Shown piece after piece: positions 7,751 to 15,999 of a stretch of 33,884 nt of DNA. Numbering within the stretch: the stretch's first letter is position 1; each line of letters starts with the position of its first letter. The translations under genes and the position numbers were made by a program. The stretch comes from Bacteroidia bacterium. GTDB taxonomy: Bacteria > Bacteroidota > Bacteroidia > Flavobacteriales_D > Sanyastnellaceae. Location of the stretch: NCBI GenBank assembly GCA_030427925.1, contig JAUICJ010000029.1, positions 1 to 33,884 of the forward strand, written 5' to 3'. A model generated the notes under the pieces. That model was not told where the DNA came from, searched no databases, and saw only the letters and a list, made by a program, of their open reading frames with translations.

Positions 7751-8643
7751 TCGCGGTCCTTCAGCGCCTCCAATTCGGCCTTGAATCGGGTGCTTTCCTC
7801 TTGGTGATCCAACGCGCGGTGGATGATCATCAAACCATTCAGGTTGCGCGGTTCCATCGAACTCAGCGCGTAGGCCGACTCCATGTAGCCCAAAGCGCGA
7901 TTGAAATACCCCACGCACTCCGCCTGAATCCGCATGAGCTCGGTCAACGTGACTTGCCGGTTGATGGCCCGGATTTTTCGCACGCCTTCGTTGTACCAAC
8001 TCACCGCCAAATTGTAAAACGGACGGTCGTCGTCCGGCACCACCTTCCCCGCCTCCTCGTAGTGCGCCACAACGTGCTCAAACACCTCTTGCCGCACCGG
8101 TTCTTCAATGCCCAATTCGGGATCGAGCAACGCGCTGTTTGCTTGGGCTAGGCGAAGAAACAGGTCAAATTCCAGGTCCGCGAAGTCCGCCTCCGGGTGC
8201 AGATCCGACCAAGCGGCTTCGTACCGCCGCATGAGCGCGAGCGCCACCTCGTCGTCTCCGGGTTTGAACTGAAGGGTGCGCGCAAAAGCCTCCTGGTAAA
8301 AGCTCTTCGCAAGGGCTTCCAACGAGCTCATGGCATCCTGTGCGTCTTCCGGATTCGGACCGAGTTGAAGGCACCGCTGGAAGGCCTGCATGCTGGCCAA
8401 ACGCGCGGCGTCTTCGGGTTCCCCCGTTCGCAATTCGTAGTACCTCGCCTTCTGCGCAAATCCCAGGATGCACCACGCATGCGGATTCTCCCGATGAACA
8501 CCGGACATCCCGGGCGTCAACACCTCAACGGCCGCTTCCGGCTGGCCTTGGTGGATGAGGAGCGCAGCGCGCTCGACCGGAGACTGAGCCCAGGCCGCTC
8601 CACAGACCGCCCAAGCAATCAGTACCAAGCGTATGGCTTTCAT
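7747..8643 (-). CDS. Secreted/periplasmic TPR-like protein
   Basis: The 298-residue protein starts MKAIRLVLIAWAV and has a signal peptide ending around AWA-Q (residue 19). The mature part is all-helical with TPR-like repeats (for example HAWCILGFAQKARYYE near 55, NLAVSWYNEGVRKI near 205, YFNRALGYMESAYAL near 240). I do not recognise a specific family. I chose the ATG at 8643 rather than the one 9 nt upstream because it forms a classic ATGA overlap with the preceding YfiR-like gene, implying translational coupling. The protein is probably a periplasmic scaffold or sensor component acting with the YfiR-like protein and the downstream HAMP phosphatase; that link rests on gene order only. Confidence 0.82.
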   Translation of the reverse strand: MKAIRLVLIAWAVCGAAWAQSPVERAALLIHQGQPEAAVEVLTPGMSGVHRENPHAWCILGFAQKARYYELRTGEPEDAARLASMQAFQRCLQLGPNPEDAQDAMSSLEALAKSFYQEAFARTLQFKPGDDEVALALMRRYEAAWSDLHPEADFADLEFDLFLRLAQANSALLDPELGIEEPVRQEVFEHVVAHYEEAGKVVPDDDRPFYNLAVSWYNEGVRKIRAINRQVTLTELMRIQAECVGYFNRALGYMESAYALSSMEPRNLNGLMIIHRALDHQEESTRFKAELEALKDRD

Positions 8644-9203
8644 TGACCCCATGATTTCAGTTCATTACCAATTGAAATCTTCAGCTTTGCCGCCCGTTCC
8701 AAATCCATCATGACCTCCGTCCGGCCCCCGACGTTCTTCAAATTCACCACGGCGCCTTCCGGCACCCCCGATGCATTCAGGGTCACGATCAAGGTGGGGG
8801 CATCGCCCGCGTAGGCCTTCCACGCGTCCGACTCCACATCCCCAACGCACAAAATGTGATAAAACACATCCGGAGAAGCATCGGAAACCCCCGACACTTC
8901 CACGGTTTGGTTGCCGATTTGGTTCATGTGGCAATTGCTCATCAGGAACTTGAGCAACTCCGGGTGGTCCATGACACCAATTCGGAACGTCCCCGTTCTG
9001 GCCGACTCCGGCCAATCGCACCCCTCGGCGATTCCGTAGACGTACCACGAATTCATCGTCGCCGTGGTGTTCAAGTCGTCAATGACTTCCTGCTGCACCC
9101 CCACGGCATCATGCTCCAACGTTCGCCACACGGTTCCCGCGATGAGCGAGCCCGCCAAAGCAAACGCCCCGAAGGACAACAACGCTCGGATGCGCGAATT
9201 CAT
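8640..9203 (-). CDS. YfiR/DUF4154-like periplasmic protein
   Basis: The 187-residue protein has an N-terminal hydrophobic anchor or signal (about 7-25) and a small alpha/beta domain. GCDWPESARTGTFRIGV (61-77) corresponds to the 'F.WP......FRIGV' entry of the YfiR (DUF4154) family. VFYHILCVGD (113-122) matches its central strand, and GGRTEVMMDLERAAKLKIS (159-177) matches the family's C-terminal 'GG.V.FEIN...A....L.IS' motif. YfiR in Pseudomonas is a periplasmic repressor of the HAMP-containing diguanylate cyclase YfiN and senses redox through cysteines; here Cys62, Cys91 and Cys119 are present. The start (9203) overlaps the ferritin stop as ATGA, and its stop overlaps the TPR gene start in the same way. 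I infer that it controls the HAMP phosphatase downstream. Confidence 0.72.
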   Translation of the reverse strand: MNSRIRALLSFGAFALAGSLIAGTVWRTLEHDAVGVQQEVIDDLNTTATMNSWYVYGIAEGCDWPESARTGTFRIGVMDHPELLKFLMSNCHMNQIGNQTVEVSGVSDASPDVFYHILCVGDVESDAWKAYAGDAPTLIVTLNASGVPEGAVVNLKNVGGRTEVMMDLERAAKLKISIGNELKSWGQ

Positions 9204-9712
9204 GCAGTCGGCCCTTCCGCTTCGGCTTCCATGGTGGTGATGTCGCGATCGAAGTGATAGAGCGCACCCGAGGCATCGCCTGCGAGCGCCAACCGATCCA
9301 AAATGCGACGCGCCAATCCCTCCTCTTCGAGCTGCTCCGCCACGTACCATTGCATGAAATTGTACGTCGGATAATCCTTCACCTTCAGGCACAAATCCAC
9401 CACCTCGTTGATGCTTTGGGTCACCCGGGTTTCGTGTTCAAGCACGGACTCGAACGCTTGCTTCAGTCCCGTGAACGCCGGACTGGGGGCAACGAGCGCT
9501 GGAACCACCGCATTGCTTCCCCGCTCGTTGATGAAGCGAATGAGCTTCAACATGTGCACGCGTTCTTCCTCCGCATGCCGATAGAAAAACGTCGCCGTGC
9601 CATCGTACCCCGACGTTTCCGCCCAAACCGCCATCGCCAGGTAAGCGTGCGAACTTTGGGCTTCCAATTGGACTTGATTGTTCAAGGCTTCTGCGATTTC
9701 TGGATTCAGCAT
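9200..9712 (-). CDS. Non-haem ferritin
   Basis: The 170-residue cytoplasmic iron-storage protein aligns without gaps to E. coli FtnA over its active site. Ferroxidase ligands Glu17, Glu50, His53, Glu94 and Gln127 are all present, as are Tyr24 and the third-site residues Glu49, Glu126 and Glu130. It oxidises Fe(II) and stores the mineral in a 24-mer. I chose the ATG at 9712 (MLNPEIAEALNNQ) because it matches the family start; an upstream in-frame ATG at 9748 would add 12 unsupported residues and run through the candidate promoter. A TTG-N16-TAATTTCG promoter lies just upstream. The stop overlaps the YfiR-like gene start (ATGA), tying iron storage to the putative signalling genes. Confidence 0.95.
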   Translation of the reverse strand: MLNPEIAEALNNQVQLEAQSSHAYLAMAVWAETSGYDGTATFFYRHAEEERVHMLKLIRFINERGSNAVVPALVAPSPAFTGLKQAFESVLEHETRVTQSINEVVDLCLKVKDYPTYNFMQWYVAEQLEEEGLARRILDRLALAGDASGALYHFDRDITTMEAEAEGPTA

Positions 9713-9729
9713 GGCATAGGGATTTGGTT

Positions 9730-9756
9730 CGAAATTAGGGCGAATCAACCTACCAA
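9730..9756 (-). promoter_or_regulatory. Candidate ferritin promoter
   Basis: On the minus strand TTG (bases 9754-9756) is followed after 16 nt by TAATTTCG (9730-9737), one base off the TAnnTTTG box, 17 nt before the ferritin ATG. It lies in the 64-nt gap after the GbsR/MarR-like gene and suggests that ferritin begins its own transcription unit. Confidence 0.5.
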
Positions 9757-9776
9757 TGAAGCGGATTTAAGCCAAA

Positions 9777-10373
9777 TCATGCACGGCTTATCCACCGCTT
9801 CAACAGGCGTTTCCACCCCTTCTCATCCTGAACCGTGAATTCCGAAAGGAAGCCATCCACCTGCTTTGCCATGCGGATGAAGGGTCCGAGGGTGGCGGCA
9901 AAAACGGCCGCATCATCCCCTTCGCGCAACGCCGGTGGACCCGGGACATCGGGCAGTTCGGCCAAGAGCGCTTGCAGCTCCAACAACGGCTCGAGCTCCT
10001 TCGCTCGCCGCTCGCGCAGCACCGCCAATGCCACCTGCCAAGCGTCCCGTTCCACCAAGTACCGCACCTTCCGCACCCCATGCCGGTGTTCCTCGTGAAC
10101 CAGCCCCATGGACAACAACCGGCGCAACACCGCATGCACCGTGCCTTGGCTCAACCCGGTTGCGTCTTGGACCTCGTCCATTGCAAGCGCCTCCTTCTGA
10201 GAGAGCAGGTGCCCGTGGATGGTGCCCATCGCCTTCGGAAACCCCCATTGAACCATCAAGAGGGACCAGCGGTCCAAAAACCGCTCCCGCACCTCTGCGT
10301 AAGCCTGTTCATCCATCTTCGGCACGGCAACCGGCGCCGCATCTTTCTTCTTCTTCTTTGCTCCCTTTGCCAT
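9777..10373 (-). CDS. GbsR/MarR-type transcriptional regulator
   Basis: The 198-residue protein has a lysine-rich N-terminus (MAKGAKKKKKD) and a winged helix-turn-helix at about 40-110. FLDRWSLLMVQWGFPKAMGTIHGHLL is followed by EVQDATGLSQGTVHAVLRRLLSMGLV (the recognition helix region) and the wing GVRKVRYLV. This is the pattern of the GbsR-like subset of MarR regulators, which act as dimers. The C-terminal helices (about 115-198) would form the dimer/effector part. The gene follows the FAD oxidoreductase after 10 nt, so it belongs to the kbl operon, and sits just upstream of the ferritin promoter. Whether it regulates the operon, ferritin or something elsewhere cannot be told. Confidence 0.82.
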   Translation of the reverse strand: MAKGAKKKKKDAAPVAVPKMDEQAYAEVRERFLDRWSLLMVQWGFPKAMGTIHGHLLSQKEALAMDEVQDATGLSQGTVHAVLRRLLSMGLVHEEHRHGVRKVRYLVERDAWQVALAVLRERRAKELEPLLELQALLAELPDVPGPPALREGDDAAVFAATLGPFIRMAKQVDGFLSEFTVQDEKGWKRLLKRWISRA

Positions 10374-10383
10374 GTGCTCTCCT

Positions 10384-11421
10384 TCAGATTTCGTTGAAAC
10401 TACGAAATCGCGCAGGATTGGTCAAATCGCGTGGAGGAGCGTCGGTCAGCAATTGACGAACGAGGTCTTGCGCTGCACGTGGTCCCACCAGCACCCCCCT
10501 CGTGCCCAAGCCATTCAAAATGCAGTACCATCGGTGGCGCTCACTGAGCCGCCCCACGAAGGGTCGCCGATCAGGTGAAGCAGGGCGCAGCCCCGCCCGA
10601 TGCTCCGCAACATCCTCCTCATTCAATCCCGGTTGAAGCACGTCATCGAACGCTGAGAGCAAGGAAGGCAAGGTCGCAGGAAGCGTCCGTTCATCTGCGA
10701 TGTTCCAGGCATACGTAGCCCCGAGGCGCGCGCCGCCGTCGGGCTGAGGCAGCAGCCATTTGTTCACGTTCAAGGTGAACGGCTGGGACCAACTCCCGGG
10801 CCTGAGTGTGAGCACTTCGCCGTGATTCGGATTGATTTGAATCCCCCATTTGGCCAAATCCGCAACCGCCCCCACCCCCCTTGCATCCACCACCCCATCC
10901 ACGCCCACGGGCAACCCATCGGCCCACGACCACGTGCCCTCCTCCCACTGCAACCGCTCCGCCCCCGAACGGCACCACGCCGCCCAATCATCCAGCAACG
11001 CCGGCACATCCACCCACCCCGATCCATTCACCCGGCCCGCCCCATGCGGCGCCCTCAATCCGTCCACTTCTACCAGTTCAATCCATTTTGAAACGGCATG
11101 CCCCTCGTTCAAACGTCCCTGCCAATCCGCCGCGTACGCAGCATTCGGGAACACGCGCACCACCGGCACCTCGTGCCAATACCGCCCGCCCAGCAACGCC
11201 TCAAACCGCCGGTACGTCCGCTCGGCCACCTCCCGATGCTCCGCCGCGTCCCAAACCTCCACAATCCGCCGAAACGACACCGGGTTGAACATCCCCGCAG
11301 CCACGCGGGACGCACCCGGCTTGCCTGCATCCCGCTGCACGACCTCCTCCCCGGCTCGCCACAAGGCCTCCGCGGCCAGCGTGCCCGCGAGCCCCCCACC
11401 GACGACCAACCAACGCGCCAC
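10384..11421 (-). CDS. DAO-family FAD-dependent oxidoreductase (GTG start)
   Basis: The 345-residue protein starts with GTG at 11421 (VARWLVVGGG), so the Rossmann FAD-binding motif GGGLAGTLAAEAL lies at residues about 8-20. A second landmark is SRVAAGMFNPVSFRR (about 43-57). The C-terminal GLRPASPDRRPFVGRL and NGLGTRGVLVGPRAAQ resemble the end of the glycine oxidase/MnmC C-terminal oxidase fold, which also contacts FAD. It is cytoplasmic, and the substrate is probably an amine or amino acid. No ATG lies near the Rossmann strand; the long in-frame upstream extension is antisense-type sequence overlapping kbl. One nucleotide separates the kbl stop from this GTG, which strongly implies coupling. 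A glycine-oxidising role is possible because Kbl makes glycine, but this is inference. Confidence 0.8.
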   Translation of the reverse strand: MARWLVVGGGLAGTLAAEALWRAGEEVVQRDAGKPGASRVAAGMFNPVSFRRIVEVWDAAEHREVAERTYRRFEALLGGRYWHEVPVVRVFPNAAYAADWQGRLNEGHAVSKWIELVEVDGLRAPHGAGRVNGSGWVDVPALLDDWAAWCRSGAERLQWEEGTWSWADGLPVGVDGVVDARGVGAVADLAKWGIQINPNHGEVLTLRPGSWSQPFTLNVNKWLLPQPDGGARLGATYAWNIADERTLPATLPSLLSAFDDVLQPGLNEEDVAEHRAGLRPASPDRRPFVGRLSERHRWYCILNGLGTRGVLVGPRAAQDLVRQLLTDAPPRDLTNPARFRSFNEI

Positions 11422-11422
11422 T

Positions 11423-12622
11423 TCAGCCTTCGATGACGCCCAATTCACGGGCCACGTCCGCAAACGCCTCGATCGCCTGATCGAGGTGGGCCGTGGTGTG
11501 CGCCGCGGAGAGTTGAACCCGAATGCGGGCTTGCTCCTTGGGCACGACGGGGTAGAAGAATCCGATGACGTAAATGCCACGCTCCAAGAGCTTGTCGGCC
11601 ATGACTTGGGACAACCGTGCATCGCCCAGCATCACCGGCACGATGGCGCTCTCGCCGTCCTTGATGGGCAGGCCTACCCGGCGCATGCCCGCCTTGAAGG
11701 TTGCGGTGTTGGCTTCGAGGCGATCCCGGAGTTCCGTCGACTCGCTCAACATCTTGAACGCCTCGATGCTCGCCCCCACGATCGACGGCGCCAACGAGTT
11801 GGAAAACAGGTAAGGACGGCTGCGTTGGCGCAACAGTTCGATGATTTCCTTCCGTCCAGTTGTGAACCCGCCCATCGCACCGCCCATGGCCTTGCCGAGG
11901 GTGCCGGTGATGATGTCGACGCGCCCCATCGCATCGCGCAATTCGATGCTGCCGCGGCCGGTGGCGCCGATGAAGCCCGTGGCGTGGCATTCGTCCACCA
12001 TCACCAAGGCGTCGTAGGTGTCCGCGAGGTCGCAGATTTTGTCGATTTGGGCCACGTAACCGTCCATCGAGAACACGCCGTCGGTCACGATGATTTTGAA
12101 CCGGTGGCCCGCCTCGGAAGCCGCTTTGAGCTGCGCTTCAAGGTCGGCCATGTCGTTGTTCGCATAGCGGTAGCGCGCCGCCTTGCACAGCCGCACGCCG
12201 TCGATGATGGACGCGTGGTTGAGGCTGTCGGAAATGATGGCATCCGCGGCGTCGAACAGGGGCTCGAACACGCCCCCGTTGGCGTCGAATGCCGCCGCAT
12301 ACAAGATGGTGTCATCGGTCTCGTGGAAGTCGGCAATCGCCTGTTCCAATTCTTTATGAATGTCCTGGGTGCCGCAAATGAAGCGCACGGAAGACATGCC
12401 AAATCCATGGCTGTCAATCGCCCGCTTGGCAGCTTCCAAGATGCGCGGGTGGTTGCTCAGTCCGAGGTAGTTGTTCGCACAAAAATTGAGCACCTTCGAA
12501 CCGTCTGCCAACGTGATTTCCGCGTCTTGCGCACTGGCGATGATGCGTTCGCGCTTGAACAGGCCCGCGGCTTCGATATCTTTCAGTTCGTTTTGAAGAT
12601 GGGCTTGGAGCTTTCCGTACAT
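11423..12622 (-). CDS. kbl: 2-amino-3-ketobutyrate CoA ligase (glycine C-acetyltransferase)
   Basis: The 399-residue PLP enzyme is collinear with E. coli Kbl (398 residues). It converts 2-amino-3-oxobutanoate plus CoA to glycine and acetyl-CoA, the second step of threonine degradation. Visible motifs are [13 protein letters not shown] (47-59), [17 protein letters not shown] (77-93), [14 protein letters not shown] (132-145), [13 protein letters not shown] (207-219) and TLGKAMGG with the PLP lysine at Lys244, the same number as in E. coli. Other members of this alpha-oxoamine synthase family (BioF, Spt) are less likely given the length and the Kbl-specific N-terminus. No threonine dehydrogenase gene is visible nearby. 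A good promoter lies just upstream, and the FAD oxidoreductase and GbsR-like regulator follow as an operon. Confidence 0.95.
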   Translation of the reverse strand: MYGKLQAHLQNELKDIEAAGLFKRERIIASAQDAEITLADGSKVLNFCANNYLGLSNHPRILEAAKRAIDSHGFGMSSVRFICGTQDIHKELEQAIADFHETDDTILYAAAFDANGGVFEPLFDAADAIISDSLNHASIIDGVRLCKAARYRYANNDMADLEAQLKAASEAGHRFKIIVTDGVFSMDGYVAQIDKICDLADTYDALVMVDECHATGFIGATGRGSIELRDAMGRVDIITGTLGKAMGGAMGGFTTGRKEIIELLRQRSRPYLFSNSLAPSIVGASIEAFKMLSESTELRDRLEANTATFKAGMRRVGLPIKDGESAIVPVMLGDARLSQVMADKLLERGIYVIGFFYPVVPKEQARIRVQLSAAHTTAHLDQAIEAFADVARELGVIEG

Positions 12623-12640
12623 GGCTTCTGATTTGAAGGC

Positions 12641-12669
12641 CAAATGTACTTCACCCCCCGTCATCCCAA
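12641..12669 (-). promoter_or_regulatory. kbl promoter
   Basis: On the minus strand TTG (bases 12667-12669) is followed after 18 nt by TACATTTG (12641-12648), a perfect match to the Bacteroidetes -33/-7 arrangement, ending 18 nt before the kbl ATG. The -33 part lies inside the last codons of the upstream LD-carboxypeptidase gene. Confidence 0.7.
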
Positions 12670-13506
12670 CACCACCGGCCGGTTTTCTCGGCCGTGACCC
12701 ACCGGGACGTTCCGGACGATGGGCTTCCCGGCGGGGACGTGCTCTCGGAGCATGTCGTCGAGGTCCCGACCGAAGGGGTTGTCGGAGATTTGGCCAAACG
12801 CCCGGGTGTTGTCGCGCAGGTCCAAGAACTCGCCCACAACCAACCCGTGCATGCGGTCCAGGACCCCTGCCAACTTGAAACTGTTCCACATGCGATCCAG
12901 GTGGTACACGTACTCGTCCAGGTCTTCAACTAGCAGCCAAGCACCGTCGACGTTGGGAAACCAAGGGGAGCCGAGGAGGCTGAACAGGACGCTCAAGTTG
13001 CCTCCCACGACCGGTCGCTCATCGGGCAGGCCCAGGCAGCGCCCCGCTGCGAACGGCTCCGGATTCCGCAGCGCGGACCAGAGCAGCTCTGCATCGGCGG
13101 TCCTCGCCTGCGTCCCCGCCACCGCGGCGTGCAGGCTTGCCACACCGTGGTGCCCGGCCCACGCGTGCAGAGCGGAGATGTCGGAAAACCCGATGATCCA
13201 CGTCGGGTCGGCGCGCAACGCCGCTCCATCGAGCAAGGGCAGCAACCGGGCAGACCCGTAACCGCCCCGCATCGCCCAAACCGCTCGAATCGAGGGGTCC
13301 CGGAACGCCGCATTCAGTTCTTCCGCCCGGTGGGCGTCGGTGCCGCCAAATTGGCCGTCGCGCGCAATCAGCCCGGGCGGAACGACCGGCTCGAATCCCG
13401 CGGCGGAGATGGCTTCGGCCGCTTCGGCGGCGGCTTCCGTGGTCGTAAAACGAGCGGGGGCGACCAGCGCAATGCGGTCGCCGGAGGAAAGGGGGCGGGG
13501 CTGCAT
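12661..13506 (-). CDS. ldcA: Muramoyltetrapeptide (LD-) carboxypeptidase
   Basis: The 281-residue S66-family peptidase removes the terminal D-Ala from tetrapeptide muropeptides during peptidoglycan recycling in the cytoplasm. Family landmarks are IALVAPAR near the start, [15 protein letters not shown] (79-93), the nucleophile Ser108 in [11 protein letters not shown], the acidic segment [15 protein letters not shown] (192-206) with the catalytic Glu most likely at 194, and the catalytic His271 in VPVGHGREN. No signal peptide is present, consistent with a cytosolic enzyme. The ATG at 13506 fits the family start; the longer in-frame extension upstream is antisense to metG and is not real. The gene is divergent from metG across 81 nt and is followed by kbl, whose promoter lies in its 3' end. 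Confidence 0.93.
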   Translation of the reverse strand: MQPRPLSSGDRIALVAPARFTTTEAAAEAAEAISAAGFEPVVPPGLIARDGQFGGTDAHRAEELNAAFRDPSIRAVWAMRGGYGSARLLPLLDGAALRADPTWIIGFSDISALHAWAGHHGVASLHAAVAGTQARTADAELLWSALRNPEPFAAGRCLGLPDERPVVGGNLSVLFSLLGSPWFPNVDGAWLLVEDLDEYVYHLDRMWNSFKLAGVLDRMHGLVVGEFLDLRDNTRAFGQISDNPFGRDLDDMLREHVPAGKPIVRNVPVGHGRENRPVVLG

Positions 13507-13587
13507 GGACGCAAGATGCAACGCGGAAATGGAATCTCGAACGTGAGGGGGAATGTGCGAAATTTGGCCCTTCAAAAACGACTTGCC

Positions 13588-15630
13588 ATGCCCCGCGTGC
13601 TCATGACCTCCGCCCTGCCGTATGCGAACGGTCCGATTCACATCGGCCACATCGCCGGCGCCTACCTGCCCGCCGACATCCACGCCCGCTGGCGGCGGAG
13701 TGCGGGCCACGACGTGCTGTGGGTCTGCGGCTCCGACGAGCACGGCGCGGCCATCACGCTGCGGGCAAAAAAGGACGGCGTCACCCCCCGCGAAATCGTG
13801 GACACGTACCACGAGGAAATGCAAGCCGCCTTCCGCAGCCTGGACATTTCGTTCGATCACTACAGCCGAACGAGCAGTGCGAAGCACCACCACGTGGCGC
13901 AGGAGTTTTTCCTGAGGCTCCTCGAGAAGGGGGCGTTCGAGGTGAAGACGGAGGCGCAATTTTTCGACCCGGAGGCGCAGCAGTTCCTCGCGGATCGGTA
14001 CATCACGGGGACGTGCCCGAAGTGCGAGGCACCGGGGGCGTACGGGGACCAGTGCGAGAAGTGCGGGAGCGCGTTGTCGCCGACCGACCTCATCGACCCG
14101 AAATCGACGCTCAGTGGCGCCTCGCCCGTGTTGAAGGACACGACGCTGTGGTACCTGCCGATGGACCGGCATGAGGGGTGGCTCCGGGAGTACATCGAGG
14201 AGGGGCGGCTCGACGGTGCGCCGCACCACGCCGCTTCGGCTTGGAAGGCGCACGTCGTCGGGCAGTGCAAGAGCTGGATTGACGGGGGGTTGCAGGCGCG
14301 GGCGATGACGCGGGATTTGGACTGGGGGGTGCCCGTGCCGGTGGAAGGGGCGGACGGCAAGGTGCTCTACGTGTGGCTGGATGCGCCGATCGGGTACATC
14401 ACGAGCACGATGGAGTGGTGCGAGGCGAATGGGCAGGATTGGCGCGCGTGGTGGCAGTCGGCGGAGGCGGATTTGGTCCACTTCATCGGCAAGGACAACA
14501 TCGTGTTCCACTGCCTGATTTTCCCGATTCTGCTGAAGGAACATGGCGGTTACAACCTGCCGGTGAATGTGCCCGCGAACGCCTTCATGAACTTGGAAGG
14601 CCAAAAAATTTCCACCTCGCGCAACTGGGCGGTCTGGGTGAAGGACTTCCTGGAAGAATTCCCGGATCGGAGCGAAGAGCTGCGCTACGTGCTCGCTTCG
14701 ATCATGCCGGAACAAAAGGACAGCGAGTTCACCTGGCACGACTTCCGGGAGCGGGTGAACAACGAATTGGCGGACGTGCTCGGGAACTTCGTGAACCGGG
14801 TGCTCGTGCTCAACCGGAAGTTCCACGAGAGCCGCGTGCCGGAGGCGGGCGCGTTCACGGCCGAGGACGAAGCGGTGCTCTCGGCGTTGAATGCGGCTCC
14901 TGGGCGCATCGGTGATTTCATCGAGCGGCACCGGTACCGGGATGCGCTGCAAGAGGCAATGGGCGTGGCGCGGCTCGGCAACAAGTACATGACCGAAACG
15001 GAGCCTTGGAAGGTGGCGAAAACCGACCCCGCGCGGGCGGCCACCCTCCTGCACGTGTGCACCCAAATCACGGCGAACCTCGGCATCCTCCTGGCGCCCT
15101 TCCTGCCCCGCACGGCTTCGAAGCTCGCAGAAGCCTTCGGCGTGGCGGGCTTGCGTTGGTCGGATGCCCGAGCAGACCTCGTGTCGGCGGGCGCGGCATT
15201 GGGCGACCTGCCCATCCTGTTCGCCAAAGTCGATGCAGAGTGGGCCGAAATGATGCGCGCCCGCCTCGAGCAGCCGGTCGAACGCGCGGTGGAGCCGTTG
15301 AAGGACACCTGCACCTTCGACGACTTCATGAAGCTCGACCTGCGGGTGGGGGAAGTAACGGCGTGCGTGCCCGTTCCGAAAGCGAAGAAGCTGCTCCAGT
15401 TGACCATCCAAACCGGCCTCGACGAGCGCACGGTGGTTTCGGGCATCGCCGAGCACTTCACACCCGAAGAGGTCGTGGGGCGGCGCGTCTGCGTCCTCGT
15501 CAACCTCGCACCGCGGAAGCTGCGCGGAGTAGAAAGCCAAGGCATGGTGCTCATGGCCTCCACAGCCGATGGCGGCTTGCGCTTCGTGACGCCGGAAGAA
15601 GGCACCGCGGCGGGCGACGTCATCGCGTGA
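13588..15630 (+). CDS. metG: Methionyl-tRNA synthetase
   Basis: The 680-residue class I synthetase charges tRNA-Met. The HIGH motif is at 18-21 (GPIHIGHIAGAY). The zinc knuckle CPKCEAPGAYGDQCEKCG begins near residue 143. The KMSKS loop appears as KISTSRN near 338, and the C-terminal EMAP/Trbp111-type tRNA-binding domain occupies about 574-680 (DDFMKLDLRVGEV ... SQGMVLMAS). This is the long, dimerising MetG type. The ATG at 13588 puts the first strand (RVLMTSALPYANG) at the family position; a much longer in-frame upstream extension is antisense to ldcA and is rejected. Upstream, GAAATTTG (13559-13566) resembles the -7 box with G in the first position. Downstream lies the structured repeat region. 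Confidence 0.97.
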   Translation: MPRVLMTSALPYANGPIHIGHIAGAYLPADIHARWRRSAGHDVLWVCGSDEHGAAITLRAKKDGVTPREIVDTYHEEMQAAFRSLDISFDHYSRTSSAKHHHVAQEFFLRLLEKGAFEVKTEAQFFDPEAQQFLADRYITGTCPKCEAPGAYGDQCEKCGSALSPTDLIDPKSTLSGASPVLKDTTLWYLPMDRHEGWLREYIEEGRLDGAPHHAASAWKAHVVGQCKSWIDGGLQARAMTRDLDWGVPVPVEGADGKVLYVWLDAPIGYITSTMEWCEANGQDWRAWWQSAEADLVHFIGKDNIVFHCLIFPILLKEHGGYNLPVNVPANAFMNLEGQKISTSRNWAVWVKDFLEEFPDRSEELRYVLASIMPEQKDSEFTWHDFRERVNNELADVLGNFVNRVLVLNRKFHESRVPEAGAFTAEDEAVLSALNAAPGRIGDFIERHRYRDALQEAMGVARLGNKYMTETEPWKVAKTDPARAATLLHVCTQITANLGILLAPFLPRTASKLAEAFGVAGLRWSDARADLVSAGAALGDLPILFAKVDAEWAEMMRARLEQPVERAVEPLKDTCTFDDFMKLDLRVGEVTACVPVPKAKKLLQLTIQTGLDERTVVSGIAEHFTPEEVVGRRVCVLVNLAPRKLRGVESQGMVLMASTADGGLRFVTPEEGTAAGDVIA

Positions 15631-15660
15631 CCCTCCGATCAGATTGCAACCGAACACATG

Positions 15661-15800
15661 ACGTCCTCGCGTGTGCCTTCGCTGGAGTTGAAATCCCCAG
15701 TTTTTCGAAAAACCGGGGATTTCAATCATAGCGGCGTATAAAAAAAAGGAGCCCCAGCCCCCCCTTTTCGCATTGCCGCAGATGAGAAGTTCATCCTGAG
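15661..15800. repeat. Structured repeat unit A (shorter, relic-bearing copy)
   Basis: This is one of two homologous units between metG and the first receptor gene. It contains, left to right, a shared lead (CCTTCGCTGGAG), an almost uninterrupted hairpin at 15688-15725 (11-bp arms TTGAAATCCCC / GGGGATTTCAA, then one A-C mismatch and a GTTTTTCGAAAAAC core), GCGGCG, an A8 tract, a decayed GC-rich terminator-like stretch (15748-15766) and GATGA-gaagt-TCATC (15781-15795). The last part resembles the 3' end of the receptor gene in unit B. No ORF explains it. Confidence 0.75.
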
Positions 15801-15865
15801 CTGCCAAATCCCTAACGACCTCGTGTTCGCCTTCGCTGGAGTTGAAATCCCCACTTTACCGAAAA

Positions 15866-15887
15866 AAGGCGGCCTTACAGCCGCCTT
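15866..15887. terminator. GC-rich hairpin inside unit B
   Basis: AAGGCGGC (15866-15873) pairs with GCCGCCTT (15880-15887) around a 6-nt loop. An A6 run (15862-15867) precedes it and gives a T run on the minus strand. It could be a second terminator for leftward transcripts, or part of the repeat's structure. Confidence 0.5.
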
Positions 15888-15961
15888 CTCCCGGTCCTAT
15901 CCGCGCACCACTGGCACACCCCCTCTCAAAGTGGGGATTTCAATCACAGCGGCGCAAAAAA

Positions 15962-15985
15962 AAAGGGGACCCGCAGGTCCCCTTT
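15962..15985 (-). terminator. Rho-independent terminator of first TonB-dependent receptor
   Basis: A 10-bp stem (AAAGGGGACC at 15962-15971 with GGTCCCCTTT at 15976-15985) with loop CGCA is followed on the minus strand by a long T run from the A9 tract at 15956-15964. It begins 14 nt after the receptor stop codon. Confidence 0.85.
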
Positions 15986-15999
15986 CGCAATTCCGCAGA

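Noticed and set aside
10848-10859. ATTTGGCCAAAT palindrome as a regulator site within the FAD oxidoreductase gene
   Set aside because: It is in frame as Asp-Leu-Ala-Lys-Trp codons deep inside a gene, so codon choice explains it on its own; it is counted only in the enrichment finding.
12661-15807. Very long minus-strand ORF (over 1000 codons) spanning metG and ldcA
   Set aside because: Only the last 281 codons match a family (LdcA). The rest is antisense to metG, rich in Arg/His, and a by-product of high GC content.
15842-15943. The repeated TTGAAATCCCC blocks as a CRISPR array
   Set aside because: There are only two copies, arranged as inverted arms of hairpins with no regular spacers, and no cas genes are nearby.
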